Source: Theileria orientalis strain Shintoku (taxonomy: Eukaryota > Apicomplexa > Aconoidasida > Piroplasmida > Theileriidae). Taken from it: a DNA stretch of 64,000 bases. Shown here in pieces: positions 41,901-51,975 of this stretch. Position numbers and translations under genes: made by a program. Below the pieces are notes generated by a model. The model was not told the origin of the DNA. It saw only the letters and a list, made by a program, of their open reading frames with translations, and did not search any database. The stretch lies in NCBI RefSeq assembly GCF_000740895.1, contig NC_025261.1, positions 2,152,980-2,216,979 of the forward strand, in the 5' to 3' direction. Each line of letters begins with the position of its first letter. Position 1 is the stretch's first letter.

Positions 41901-43497
41901 TCTAGCATACTATTTTCCCATTTGCATCCCTGTTATAATTATATGTGTATCCGTAATTGCAATGTTTGTTTTCAAAAAATTCGTATTGGCATCAAAAAAT
42001 CTTCAGATTGCATCCCTAGAATCTCTATCTAGAAATAACTTCGTCTGTCAAAATGCAGTTTCATCTTCGTCAACATATCGTAGCTTCAAGAAGGAATCCA
42101 CCCTTTTGGACAACGTAATAGAGTACACTGACTATTGTATAAGGTCGTGGTTCTATTCTAAGTCGTTCCTTTCATGGGCCTCCTTCGTCTCAAAATTCAT
42201 ATTTTTTATAATGACGTTATCGGCATTCGTTATTCCACTAATTTACAAAGAATTTGTTAAGATCAAATCATTTATCGGGTTTTACGGCTTAAACATTATG
42301 CAAAATATAAGGATCATGTTCACATTTACTAACTTTGTAGTCACTATTGCAAAGCTCGAAATGTTAATGTGTTCCATCAAGAGGTTTGAATGTTTCATTC
42401 CTCCTGGTCAAAAGTGTAAATTTCAAAAATATCGCAATGTCAACAAAGAATATTTGGTTATGAATCTTGAATCCTACAAAGGACGTGATATTACTGAGCG
42501 TGAAGTCAAGAAATCATTAATATCCAGGCGCAAAAGGGAATTTAAAGATGAAAACAAAAGGTTTTATTGTTTTAGAAGGCTGGGTTTCAGACCCCGAATA
42601 AATATAATATCAGCTAATTTACATCTAAACCAAGAGCATAGCGGTGTTGAGTTAAAAAATGTGTGTGTGTACACAACTCCTGAACACACTCCAGAAAGTA
42701 TGATATTGAAGAATATCACAGTGACAGCACATAAAGCTGAGATTATAGGTATAGTGGGTAGAACGGGTGCTGGTAAAACCACTCTCTTGTCAGTGTTACA
42801 GAACATATCCACTAACAGAACTGGCCAAGTACTATTGGATGGTATAGATTTGAATGATATCCCCAAGGTTGTCCTTCGACAGATTATAGGTGTGTTGCCA
42901 CAACTGCCATTTGTGTTCAAGGGTTGGACTATTAGGAGGTTCCTTGATCCGAGAAAGCTGTTTAGTGACGACGAGATCAACCAGGCTTTGAGTAAATGTG
43001 GTTTACTCAATTTTGTTAACGAGCTTCCTGGATCTAAGAAGCTCGATAGTGTAATAATACCAGACAATCTGAGCCTGTACATGCCAACGAAGAAGAACTT
43101 GATGAAATTAAACGCCGAAAATCTCAAGGATTATTATGAAGAATGTGATATGCTATTGTCTTACACACAACTTCGAACATTATCATTTGCTAGACTAGTG
43201 CTGTACAGAAATCTATTTAGGATTATCCTGGTCGATGAACCTCCTGAAAACCTGTACGAAGATGAATTTGAAGAAAATGACGCCGAAATAAAGGAAGGAA
43301 ACGTACCTATATATCAGTTGCTTAAGATGTATTTCCCACATTGTACAACCTTCGTAACAGCACACAACTCAAATTCCCTGCGTATGTGTAATTCAGTATG
43401 GATACTACACCAAGGAATGTTCATGGGTAAATGCGGAATAGACGAAATTTTAAAAGAAAACTCAATAGCCAATATAATACAGAAATTTGTCAAGTAG
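38929..43497 (+). CDS. ABC transporter copy B, ABCC/MRP-like full transporter
   Basis: An intronless 1522-residue paralogue of copy A with the same TMD1-NBD1-TMD2-NBD2 order. Walker A sits near residue 559 in NBD1 and 1277 in NBD2. The NBD1 signature LSGGQRV is intact, its Walker B is again MCLDASF, and the NBD2 signature is degenerate (LLSYTQLRT) beside an intact ILVDEPP. The first 20 residues differ from copy A (MSKSDKSLDM...). After that the DNA is identical to A over 39013-39338, then diverges in the first membrane helices (RLLIILFCFMFLYSVNMLL). Bases 40385-40934 are identical to copy C. TMD2 contains tracts matching A. It sits head-to-tail with copy C, 551 bp apart. It should be a membrane exporter; substrate unknown. 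Confidence 0.9.
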   Translation: MSKSDKSLDMDRQPSDSFNDSEKEPEYCFWESQLYLKVKSCRFFKDNLFKYLDHGFNFYAFFTWARRWINLVAKQYVEPYKFYPLPISDQILYWQPIFARHVSDALVRLDTYETSKSKSINKPKKPYKSILMRALFLTYWKRLLIILFCFMFLYSVNMLLIFIVMKILVLLSEESHRAGYIFFLAFVLAILQFLIAIFLDHTNFYMYRLIHVIQYSFSITIFQHGMCHRRKFANNIEGVNSLNVCNEVLHSCSPDSECSKNPLFCQALRYQNKDINSRIFSFEFMDSYYISLFCESIVYIVQFLFNYLVGFCVIYECILIPVWPLYVCYVIATFAMVVIEFFNTLILKYIYGLKDYRINKSREIISGLDLIDKMCMDDIAHNIITKTRNDELILLFIRFVLSFVNRLFISICPSYAILYVLDNFVEESFKENDIHKFKTARMMSSMIALLKVSDSMLFVPDAMKFLTYSLISYFRVEYYMNECSPNFYISDNKYTGSVKTSTNIVPITTQLPKDVVVYYKDATFTWVNTRNDLLNKNYDTYLKNINFELKRGEMVIVTGSQGSGKSNFIKSMLGEMTLVGGSMAIVPLHTSMPIFYASQDIWLQHGTIRSNITFGYKFDEHLYNTVLKAVELEFDISTWDKGDLRVVSDNAHSLSGGQRVRMELARAVYAYLVFHQVNTEYNNSQCSFLMCLDASFHGLDPYVSKTIFNNLFNVKTGLLVKDDLSVVLTSIKRYLRLFSLTEQSYPNMSLYHITDKTLKKVSGAHISEITSPSRSYGLETIATGEIMKLCGSGDNLGAGRAKVVIGKYEDSLIINPESKLTKRSILDSLRPYLIYLKSIGFPFLLFVITTVFYEAVETFKYTLSGELGDKIMDIVVETIDPKDFVPALKKIRKLCDDTLLKIKKLTGIIVAFNFTSNFILTFCCLRGCKRIHEYCINSLINNNSTVVRIKQYSSEILTFLSSDVFMIDENFGPCISSLFILFIEVSIKAIILAYYFPICIPVIIICVSVIAMFVFKKFVLASKNLQIASLESLSRNNFVCQNAVSSSSTYRSFKKESTLLDNVIEYTDYCIRSWFYSKSFLSWASFVSKFIFFIMTLSAFVIPLIYKEFVKIKSFIGFYGLNIMQNIRIMFTFTNFVVTIAKLEMLMCSIKRFECFIPPGQKCKFQKYRNVNKEYLVMNLESYKGRDITEREVKKSLISRRKREFKDENKRFYCFRRLGFRPRINIISANLHLNQEHSGVELKNVCVYTTPEHTPESMILKNITVTAHKAEIIGIVGRTGAGKTTLLSVLQNISTNRTGQVLLDGIDLNDIPKVVLRQIIGVLPQLPFVFKGWTIRRFLDPRKLFSDDEINQALSKCGLLNFVNELPGSKKLDSVIIPDNLSLYMPTKKNLMKLNAENLKDYYEECDMLLSYTQLRTLSFARLVLYRNLFRIILVDEPPENLYEDEFEENDAEIKEGNVPIYQLLKMYFPHCTTFVTAHNSNSLRMCNSVWILHQGMFMGKCGIDEILKENSIANIIQKFVK
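39013..39338 (+). repeat. 326-bp tract identical in ABC copies A and B
   Basis: Matches 8310-8635 exactly by eye. It encodes the N-terminal cytoplasmic region and stops at the edge of the first diverged membrane helix. Confidence 0.8.
40385..40934 (+). repeat. 550-bp tract identical in ABC copies B and C
   Basis: Matches 45475-46024 exactly by eye, including positions where copy A differs (from the base after 9955 onwards). It spans most of NBD1. Confidence 0.8.
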
Positions 43498-44048
43498 ACA
43501 ATGTAAACTATAGTTTTAACCCCTTTTTAATAAGTGTAATATAGTATTCTTAATTCATAATATAAATAAATAACTTATGGTCCTCACATGATTGTACTGT
43601 GTTAATGATTGTAAATATAAAATGTTAGATGGTGCAACAGCTCATCAAACCAGAACAAATATAAAGATAAAATAATTAAAAATGAAAGTTTACTTCCAAG
43701 ATAAAACAATGGCATCATACATGGTTAAATATACTTGTAAATTTGTATATAAAAAAATTGTATGTGTAAACATATTTATAATAAATAATAAAATTTTTTA
43801 GACTCCCCATAGGTAAAAATGTATAAAAAAGGGTGTAACAGAAGACACATATTTAAAATATTTAGTACCTTTAATTTGTTTATAATGTATATGTATAATT
43901 TAAAATATATATAAATTTTAAAATTTGTTTAATAAGAACATATGTACAGCATATACACAGAAAATGTACTATGTCGACAATAATTGAAAACAATTATGCA
44001 AATTAACAAATAAACTCATATGATTCTTATTTACACTAATTTTTCAAT
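43498..44048. other. Intergenic spacer between ABC copies B and C
   Basis: 551 bp, AT-rich. The first ~40 bases match the 3' flank of copy A. It must contain the promoter of copy C; no motif was recognised. Confidence 0.5.
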
Positions 44049-47000
44049 ATGAATCAACCTTCCATGAGTATAAAGTATTGTAACTACGAACCGGAAAACT
44101 GTTTCTGGGAAAGTGAAGAGTATAGCAAATCGTATTTTGAAACTAAAAAGAACAAGTATATTAAATATCATGACAGTTCTGGAATTTTAAAGTATCTGTT
44201 CTTTTACTGGGTCAACAAATGGGCCCTAGTACTCTCAAAAAAGTACCTAGAGCCGTACAAGCTACACCCGCTGCCTGTGTCAGACCAAATATTAGTCTGG
44301 GAACCAGTATTTTCGAAGCATATCAGCGACGGAATAATAAGGCTGGAATCATACGAACAAGATAAGGCGAGATCGAAAGACAAACTCAAAAGGCCGTACA
44401 AGTCGATACTGTTTCACGCCCTGCTGATGACATTCTGGAAAAAATTTCTTGTTTTGACGTTTGGCTTGATATGCACAAACGTCATGACGATGAGTATCGC
44501 AATCCTGGTCAAGAGCCTACTGGGACTCCTGAACGACAAATCTATCAGCTTCACAAGAACGTTTTTCTTGTTACTAGTCATAATACTGTTTCAAGTATTA
44601 GATGGGCTGATAATGGAAAACATATCGTTCTACATGTATAGAATCATCGCAACGATACACGGCTTGTTCATGATAAGCGTGTTTAGGCACGGGATGTGTC
44701 ACCGGAGGAAGTTTGCAAATAACATAGAAGGCATCAACTCCTTGAATGTGTGCAACGAGGTTCTCCATAGTTGCTCACCGGACTCTGAGTGCTCTAAAAA
44801 CCCATTGTTCTGCCAGGCATTACGTTATCAAAACAAGGATGTTAACCCACAAATGTTCAATTTCGTCTTTAATGACTCGTACTACATCTCGATGTCCCTG
44901 GAGCCGATAAAATTTATAATAGAGTTTGTGGCAAACTTCATATACGGGATATTCCTCATATCAGTGCAAATGAAGGTCAATATATGGGTGTTATACGTGG
45001 TAGGAGTGCTCTTCGTGGTTCTCATAGTAACAGTCGAGATTGTTAACACAATTCTGCTAAAATTTATGCTACACCTCAGAGATTGTAGGATATCTAAGTC
45101 AAACCATATCATAATGGGACTGTCACTGGTAAAAAAGGTTATGTACGACGATATCGCAACAAACATTATTACAAAAAGTAGAAACAAGGAACTCTCAATT
45201 TTATTCATAAGGATTTCAATGCTGTTTTTCAACCTGGTGCTGTATTCATTTTGCATTAACACGTCGTTCTACATAATTAAGCACCACTTTGTAGAATTGG
45301 TTAGAAAAGCATCTGTAGTCACTGATATAGATACTACAGCATTCATGACCACCTTCTACATATTTCTAAGGATTGTCACCTCCATGTTTTTGATACCGAG
45401 CTCAGTAAAGGCAATCGGAGTGGCGTACATATCATTCAAAAGGGCGGATGAATGCTTCAGAGACTCTTCCCCTAATTTTTATATCAGTGATAACAAATAC
45501 ACGGGTTCAGTGAAAACATCCACAAACATAGTTCCGATAACAACTCAACTTCCTAAGGATGTTGTTGTTTATTATAAGGATGCCACATTCACATGGGTCA
45601 ACACACGCAATGACCTGCTCAATAAAAATTATGACACATATTTAAAAAATATAAACTTTGAGTTAAAACGTGGCGAGATGGTTATTGTTACAGGTTCTCA
45701 AGGTTCTGGCAAATCAAATTTTATCAAATCAATGCTTGGTGAGATGACTCTGGTCGGTGGATCTATGGCAATTGTACCACTACACACATCAATGCCCATA
45801 TTTTATGCTTCACAAGATATTTGGTTACAGCACGGCACCATCAGGTCAAATATCACGTTCGGATATAAGTTTGACGAGCATCTGTACAACACCGTGCTTA
45901 AGGCTGTGGAACTTGAATTTGACATATCAACCTGGGATAAGGGTGACCTCAGAGTAGTGTCAGATAATGCCCATTCACTCAGTGGAGGTCAACGTGTAAG
46001 AATGGAGTTGGCTCGTGCAGTGTACGCTTATATGGTATTCCATCAGGTAAACAAGGAGTATAACAACAGCCAATGTTCGTTCTTGATGTGTTTGGATGCC
46101 TCGTTCCATGGTTTGGACCCATATGTGTCCAAAACTATATTCAATAACCTGTTTAATGTAAAAACTGGGCTATTGGTTAAGAATGATTTAAGTGTTGTTT
46201 TAACATCGTCGAAACAGGGTCTTCAAACATGTCTGAATCCATCCGATGCCAATCAATTCCATAACTTGCCAATTTTTAACGTTAAAAACAAGGAATTGAA
46301 GTTCTGTAGTAACTTGCACGACTTTATGAAGAACAATAAAGTAGAAAGTGAAGATTACAAATACATATCGACTAGCGACGGTGTCCCATATAACATGAGT
46401 TATATAAGCAATGATAAATTGGCACTATGCTCCTCTGATGATAACACGAGAGAAGGTAGAACGGAAGTAACAAAAGCAATCTACAGCAAGCTGTTCAACC
46501 TAAGATCAACCAATCAACTGTCAGACGTAACTTTGAGTACGTATTTCGTGTTCATGAAACCAGCACTGGTTACATTCATGATATTCATAGTCCTAAACGT
46601 CGTGGCGACAATTTTGGATAGCGTAAAACTTGTCCTCTCAACGAACCTGTCAGAATACATAACCAAAAGGATAAACCAGTATAAGCAAGGAGAGCTGGTG
46701 AATTTGTACGAAATAAAGTCAAGAGCAAACATATCGTATCAAATAGTATACATCCTTATAATAATAATAATCGTAACGTCAACAATATCAATAGCCATGT
46801 TCTCAATATCATGCATAAAGTCGTCTAGGAAGCTGCACGAGTACGTACTCGATTCAATATTTAAAAACAGCGCAGCAATAATAAAGGTGAAAAGACAAAT
46901 AAGTCAAATAATCACGTACCTATCATGCGATACCACAATGATCGACGACGGCATAGGAATGTTTCTGTCATTGGTTTTGATACACCTCATACAAATGCTG

Positions 47001-48617
47001 ATACACCTAGTAACACTGATCTGGCTAGTGCCGGTTTCCCTGCCAGCTGTCTTTATAACGCTGCTCATAATATACATTTTTGTTCTAAAGAGATACGTAG
47101 ACTCCTCAAAGAGCATACACCTAGTGTATTTAGAATCATCCTCACGAATCAACGCAGGATGCGAAAATGCGATTTCAGGCTCATCGATATACAGAAGCTT
47201 TAAAATGGAGTCAGAACTTATGACAAAAATCATAGAGCACTCGGAGTACAAATCTAGAACAAGATTCATGTACAGATCAGTGTTAACATGGTCAGCAGTG
47301 TCGTTTAATTGGATATTCTCAGTGACAACACTGTTGATACTTATCATACCAATACTGCTGGACAGATGCACAGATTACGATATGAATGTGGGCTATTTCG
47401 GATTGTCTCTGTCGCTGTGCATGAGCATTACGAAATCGTACTCGAAATTTTCATCAAATTTTTCATTGCTAGAAATGTTTATGTGCTCCATCAGAAGGTT
47501 CGAATGTTTCATACCCCCAGGTGATAAGTTAAAATTTAAAAAGTGCCATAACACCCATGAAGAACATGTAGCTAACCCGGTTAGTATCAACCTCACTAAC
47601 GAAGACAAGACCCGCTTATTAAGAAGGAGATCTATTGAATTTAAAGATGAAAACAAAAAATTCTATGCTTTGAGAAGACTGTTCTACCATCCTAAACTAC
47701 ACATCATGGATGTCAACGATTACCTAAACCCCGATCGCACAGGTGTCCAGCTAAAAGACGTGTGTGTGTACACAACACCTCAACACAACCCAGAGAGTAT
47801 GATTCTAAAGCACATAACAGTGCCAGCTGGTAAATCTGAAATCATTGGTATAGTGGGTAGAACGGGTGCTGGTAAAACGACGCTGTTGTCAGTGTTACAG
47901 AACATATCCACTAATAGAACTGGACAAGTACTGTTGGATGGTAAAGATTTGAATGATATCCCCAAGGTTGTCCTTCGACAGATTATAGGTGTGTTGCCAC
48001 AACTGCCATTTGTGTTCAAGGGTTGGACTATTAGGAGGTTCCTTGATCCGAGAAAGCTGTTTAGTGACGACGAGATCAACCAGGCTTTGAGTAAATGTGG
48101 TTTACTCAATTTTGTTAACGAGCTTCCTGGATCTAAGAAGCTGGATAGTGTAATATTACAAGATGAAGTTGCTTCAAATAATGCTAAACAAAATTTATCA
48201 AATCTCCAAGTAAATAAATCATATGAAAAGACAGTTAATACAGAATATAATAAGCACGGTTATGTTAGTGATATGTTACTATCCAATACTCAACTAAGAA
48301 CCCTGTCATTGGCAAGATTGGTATTGTACAAGCACTTCTTTAGGCTTATTGTAGTTGATGAGCCTCCTGAGGAAGATCCCGAAACAGCCAGTATCAGAAA
48401 AAATGACCTTTCAGTTCCGATTTATGATATTTTACAGAAACATTTTAGTCATTGTACCACGTTTGTCACAGCACATGATGTTAACGTATTAAAATCTTGT
48501 ACCTCTGTATGGGTGATACATGAGGGGTGTGTAGTAAAAACTTGTAAAGCCAGTGATGTATCAGCAAATGAGTCAATAGCAGCGATCATTGAAGAAAGTG
48601 TAAAATATTCAAAATAG
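44049..48617 (+). CDS. ABC transporter copy C, ABCC/MRP-like full transporter
   Basis: An intronless 1522-residue paralogue, the most diverged of the three outside shared tracts. Walker A near residue 549 (GSQGSGKS) and 1270 (GRTGAGKTT); NBD1 signature LSGGQRV intact; NBD1 Walker B MCLDASF lacks the acid; NBD2 signature is LLSNTQLRT with VVDEPP following. The N-terminus (MNQPSMSIKY) and both membrane domains are different in sequence from A and B but keep the same layout, including the Cys-rich HGMCHRRK block, which is shared. Private segments (for example 44160-44690, 44845-45440 and 46480-47500) use C/G/A-ending codons, while the shared NBD tracts use T/A-ending codons. This contrast marks imported tracts. 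Substrate unknown. Confidence 0.9.
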   Translation: MNQPSMSIKYCNYEPENCFWESEEYSKSYFETKKNKYIKYHDSSGILKYLFFYWVNKWALVLSKKYLEPYKLHPLPVSDQILVWEPVFSKHISDGIIRLESYEQDKARSKDKLKRPYKSILFHALLMTFWKKFLVLTFGLICTNVMTMSIAILVKSLLGLLNDKSISFTRTFFLLLVIILFQVLDGLIMENISFYMYRIIATIHGLFMISVFRHGMCHRRKFANNIEGINSLNVCNEVLHSCSPDSECSKNPLFCQALRYQNKDVNPQMFNFVFNDSYYISMSLEPIKFIIEFVANFIYGIFLISVQMKVNIWVLYVVGVLFVVLIVTVEIVNTILLKFMLHLRDCRISKSNHIIMGLSLVKKVMYDDIATNIITKSRNKELSILFIRISMLFFNLVLYSFCINTSFYIIKHHFVELVRKASVVTDIDTTAFMTTFYIFLRIVTSMFLIPSSVKAIGVAYISFKRADECFRDSSPNFYISDNKYTGSVKTSTNIVPITTQLPKDVVVYYKDATFTWVNTRNDLLNKNYDTYLKNINFELKRGEMVIVTGSQGSGKSNFIKSMLGEMTLVGGSMAIVPLHTSMPIFYASQDIWLQHGTIRSNITFGYKFDEHLYNTVLKAVELEFDISTWDKGDLRVVSDNAHSLSGGQRVRMELARAVYAYMVFHQVNKEYNNSQCSFLMCLDASFHGLDPYVSKTIFNNLFNVKTGLLVKNDLSVVLTSSKQGLQTCLNPSDANQFHNLPIFNVKNKELKFCSNLHDFMKNNKVESEDYKYISTSDGVPYNMSYISNDKLALCSSDDNTREGRTEVTKAIYSKLFNLRSTNQLSDVTLSTYFVFMKPALVTFMIFIVLNVVATILDSVKLVLSTNLSEYITKRINQYKQGELVNLYEIKSRANISYQIVYILIIIIIVTSTISIAMFSISCIKSSRKLHEYVLDSIFKNSAAIIKVKRQISQIITYLSCDTTMIDDGIGMFLSLVLIHLIQMLIHLVTLIWLVPVSLPAVFITLLIIYIFVLKRYVDSSKSIHLVYLESSSRINAGCENAISGSSIYRSFKMESELMTKIIEHSEYKSRTRFMYRSVLTWSAVSFNWIFSVTTLLILIIPILLDRCTDYDMNVGYFGLSLSLCMSITKSYSKFSSNFSLLEMFMCSIRRFECFIPPGDKLKFKKCHNTHEEHVANPVSINLTNEDKTRLLRRRSIEFKDENKKFYALRRLFYHPKLHIMDVNDYLNPDRTGVQLKDVCVYTTPQHNPESMILKHITVPAGKSEIIGIVGRTGAGKTTLLSVLQNISTNRTGQVLLDGKDLNDIPKVVLRQIIGVLPQLPFVFKGWTIRRFLDPRKLFSDDEINQALSKCGLLNFVNELPGSKKLDSVILQDEVASNNAKQNLSNLQVNKSYEKTVNTEYNKHGYVSDMLLSNTQLRTLSLARLVLYKHFFRLIVVDEPPEEDPETASIRKNDLSVPIYDILQKHFSHCTTFVTAHDVNVLKSCTSVWVIHEGCVVKTCKASDVSANESIAAIIEESVKYSK

Positions 48618-48985
48618 TTCAACGAAATGTAGTCAATCGGAACGTACAACGCATTCTAGTGGCACCCTAATGTAATATGTGTGTAGTATGTGACTCAAAC
48701 TTTTATTTACCATTATACACATTAAAAATAAAATTTGTTTGTAATTATAAAAGTTAAAGTATGATTTAGGGAAATTATAAAATTATTCCATTAATAAACA
48801 TGAGTGTATTGAGTATAATATTAATTTCATATGGGTTTTAATATATAAAACCTGATAATAATATTAAATATCAACTGTACTAATATATAATTTAATGTGC
48901 AAACTACATTATTCTATACATTTATTATATAAAATGGTTTCCTTTAAACACGCTTATCGGACCAAATAGAAGTCTTTTTAAAAAC
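48618..48985. other. Intergenic, convergent
   Basis: About 370 bp of AT-rich DNA between the ABC C stop and the stop of a minus-strand FAINT gene. No feature recognised. Confidence 0.5.
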
Positions 48986-50452
48986 TTATCGATCTTTAAA
49001 ATTGTACATATAGGCCTTCCACTCACCATTAACTAACCTCAACACGACAACCTCCTTCCCGAAATTAACGGTAAACCTATTTGAAGATTTATAATAGCAA
49101 ATGTACTTTGGATAGTCATCGTGAGATTTTTTCCAAATTGTTTTGTCATCAAGCTTCATTTCAATACAATCGGAAGTTTCACCTAAAATGAACATCAGAA
49201 CATTGGCTGAATCATTAATTCTGTATTGATTTGTCTCTAACTTCCTCAATTTATTGACATCATAATCATCATATGTAAACAATGTAATGGATGACTTATT
49301 GAAATGTAAGTCATAGTTTGAGTCTACTTGTGGAATTTTTGGCTTTGTTGTAAAACGGTAATAGTACACATTTGACTCCCATACATTTTTTTTTGTGCAA
49401 ATAAGGAATTTTTTATTGAAACGTATAACGGCTCTTTTTGTGCTTTTATAATACGACAGAGATATGGGATAATCTAATTTTGATGATTCAGATTGATTGC
49501 CAACTTTGTTTTTACTGACCTTTTCATTGCAATCTCCATAGGCATGTCCACTACCCCCAACTGGATATTTTTTATCTATGTTCCATATAGTTTCATTTAT
49601 ATAATTAATTGCTACACATCTTATTCCTTGATGAATTTTAATGTGGATGGCACAAAAATAAACTTCTACATCATAATTGGACTCATCAATTTCTACTAGT
49701 TTATCCCTCGAATCTTTAATGAAGAGTTTGACATCATATGGAGATGTTTTTTCTAAACCCTCGGATGTTTCTTCCCTTTCATCATTATTCAATTCTGATT
49801 CACATTGATCACTAGATTCAGTTAAATTCTCCTCCAAATTTTCTAAATTGTTTTCATTATTCTCAAAGAAATTCATATCATTTGGATCTACTATTGGTTG
49901 AACTTCCGAAAACACTTCAACAGATTGGCTGGAATGGCTTTCCTTTTTCTTGGACTCTTTTTGAGATACTTTTTTAGGTGTTCTTGTACGTTCAATTTGC
50001 CTATTCGGATTAGTTCCTTTTGTGTTTGGTGTAATACACCCTGTTTTATTGGTACTAACTTTTTTCTCTAGCCATGTATAATTGGATTTAAAGTAAGACT
50101 TTTTTTCTCCATTATTAAAAAATAAGGTAGCATGTTTTGTAGTTTGGAAAATGTTTGCACCTTCGAATTCAACCATCACACAAAAATAATTTTTGTTACC
50201 TTTATCGCTTTTCCAGATGCAATTATTTAAGTGCTTAACAGATTTAAAACCGTATCCGGCTTTTGCTTTTATCGTTCCAATGTTGTTGTTCTTAACATAT
50301 GTGTATTTATTGGTTGTGATTCTATTGGACTTGATATCAATATCAACTGTTTCAGTAATCTTTGAATTCGGTTCTTTGTTATTGTCAGAACTAAAAATGT
50401 TCTGTGTGTAAAAAATATAACATATTAATTTTAACCAATTAAAAACTTTCAT
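48986..50452 (-). CDS. Secreted FAINT-like protein, 488 aa
   Basis: A single exon with signal peptide MKVFNWLKLICYIFYTQNIF. Three FAINT-like units can be seen, each with a tryptophan motif: NNCIWKSDKG, ETIWNIDKKYP and KTIWKKSHDDYP, followed by Tyr/Lys strands such as YCFT-like or ICYYKSSNRFTVNFG. Between units 1 and 2 lies a low-complexity linker with basic (TPKKVSQKESKKKES) and then Asn/Glu-rich acidic text (NNENNLENLEENLTESS). The protein ends in a final FAINT strand (EVVVLRLVNGEWKAYMYNFK). No membrane anchor was found. It is probably released by the parasite. Codons are AT-ending, typical of this subtelomeric block. Confidence 0.72.
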   Translation of the reverse strand: MKVFNWLKLICYIFYTQNIFSSDNNKEPNSKITETVDIDIKSNRITTNKYTYVKNNNIGTIKAKAGYGFKSVKHLNNCIWKSDKGNKNYFCVMVEFEGANIFQTTKHATLFFNNGEKKSYFKSNYTWLEKKVSTNKTGCITPNTKGTNPNRQIERTRTPKKVSQKESKKKESHSSQSVEVFSEVQPIVDPNDMNFFENNENNLENLEENLTESSDQCESELNNDEREETSEGLEKTSPYDVKLFIKDSRDKLVEIDESNYDVEVYFCAIHIKIHQGIRCVAINYINETIWNIDKKYPVGGSGHAYGDCNEKVSKNKVGNQSESSKLDYPISLSYYKSTKRAVIRFNKKFLICTKKNVWESNVYYYRFTTKPKIPQVDSNYDLHFNKSSITLFTYDDYDVNKLRKLETNQYRINDSANVLMFILGETSDCIEMKLDDKTIWKKSHDDYPKYICYYKSSNRFTVNFGKEVVVLRLVNGEWKAYMYNFKDR

Positions 50453-51975
50453 TTTATTTTTGGTTTATTATAATTACTCATTAAGAAGTATTGATAGTTA
50501 ATAAGTGAAATTATTGAGAACAAGTAATTGGATTTTTTAGTCCTTTATTAAATTGCCTTTGTATTATACTGCTTTTAAATGGGTTTAAGAAAATAGAAAT
50601 AACAAAAACAATTATAAAAGATCATAATGTTTAGTACAAACTAAAAATTCAATAGTACTTAAAATTTTAAATGTAAACTAGAGAATGTAAATGTGTAAAG
50701 TGGCACAAAGAGAATATTAATATTCAATATTAAACGAAAGTTATGTGTAAATTTCTTATTATAGAAATTCACAGGAACCAAACTAGACAAAATAATTGTA
50801 AAAATGTTTGAAAACAAAACACATGAAACCTAAATTAATTGGTTACTAAATAATATATAGACTATATCAATATAGATCCCCTACATATATTCTATCCATG
50901 TAAAACGTTGAATTATCGACCAAACAAAAAAAAATTAATCGTGTAAGATGAAGTTCATATTGAAATTTCTGAATGATAAACAATAAATTCAATTAGATTT
51001 ATTAATAAAAATAAATATAATTAAAATGTGTAGTTAAATTAACAAATTTTTAAACGAAAAACTATTAATAGAATTAAATATATAGAACATAAAATAAAAT
51101 TTAACAAATTATATAATATTATAAAAATAAATTATTATTAAATCAAGAAAATAAAATTTGTCAAAGATTATACAATATATTTTTTTCAAATTATAAAGAG
51201 TGAATAGAACAACGTCATAATGATGATTCTTTGTATGTATACAAGATTTATGTGTTAACAACTTAACAAATCACTAGAAATTTATGAAAATTGAAAGACC
51301 AAAATGTTATAGATATGATATATAGATAAATATATAAAAAAAAGTAAAATTGGATTACACATAAATATTTAAAAACACAATAAGGAAATACAAAAATGAT
51401 ATACAAAAAAGAAATATATAAATTCAATATTTTGTTCTATGATTTATTGGATTTTATTTATTTTCAACAATAACTATTTAAAATTAAAGATATAATATCA
51501 AAATTGTACTCACAAAATAATAAAACTATAATTCAAAAAATTGTCACAAATATAAATACATACATAAATATATACCAATATATATAATATGTTTATATAA
51601 AATTAATTTCAATTATTAAACTTTTTTAAGTAATTAATTTATAAGATGGGGGAGATTAATGGATGTGTATAATGTAATACATTATTAAATTGTTTTTGAT
51701 TTTATAATTTCGCATTTGTATGTAATGATTTTTAATAATCTATAAATATTTGATAATAAATTTATTATGTCAATATTATACCACTATATATTTTATAAGC
51801 TATAAATGTATTTAAGTGTAAACTTTAGTATTTAAAATGGTTATATTTATTTTTGTTATTTATTTATACACTGAAGTGTTTTAAAATTAATAATATTATT
51901 TGTTGTTTGTCTAACCTTCCTAAATTTATATTTACATGATTTTATTCAAAGCTGAATTCATTCATGTTTTGATTA
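50453..51975. other. Very AT-rich intergenic region
   Basis: About 1.5 kb, one of the most AT-rich parts of the window, with no ORF of substance on either strand. It separates two minus-strand FAINT genes. Confidence 0.55.
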
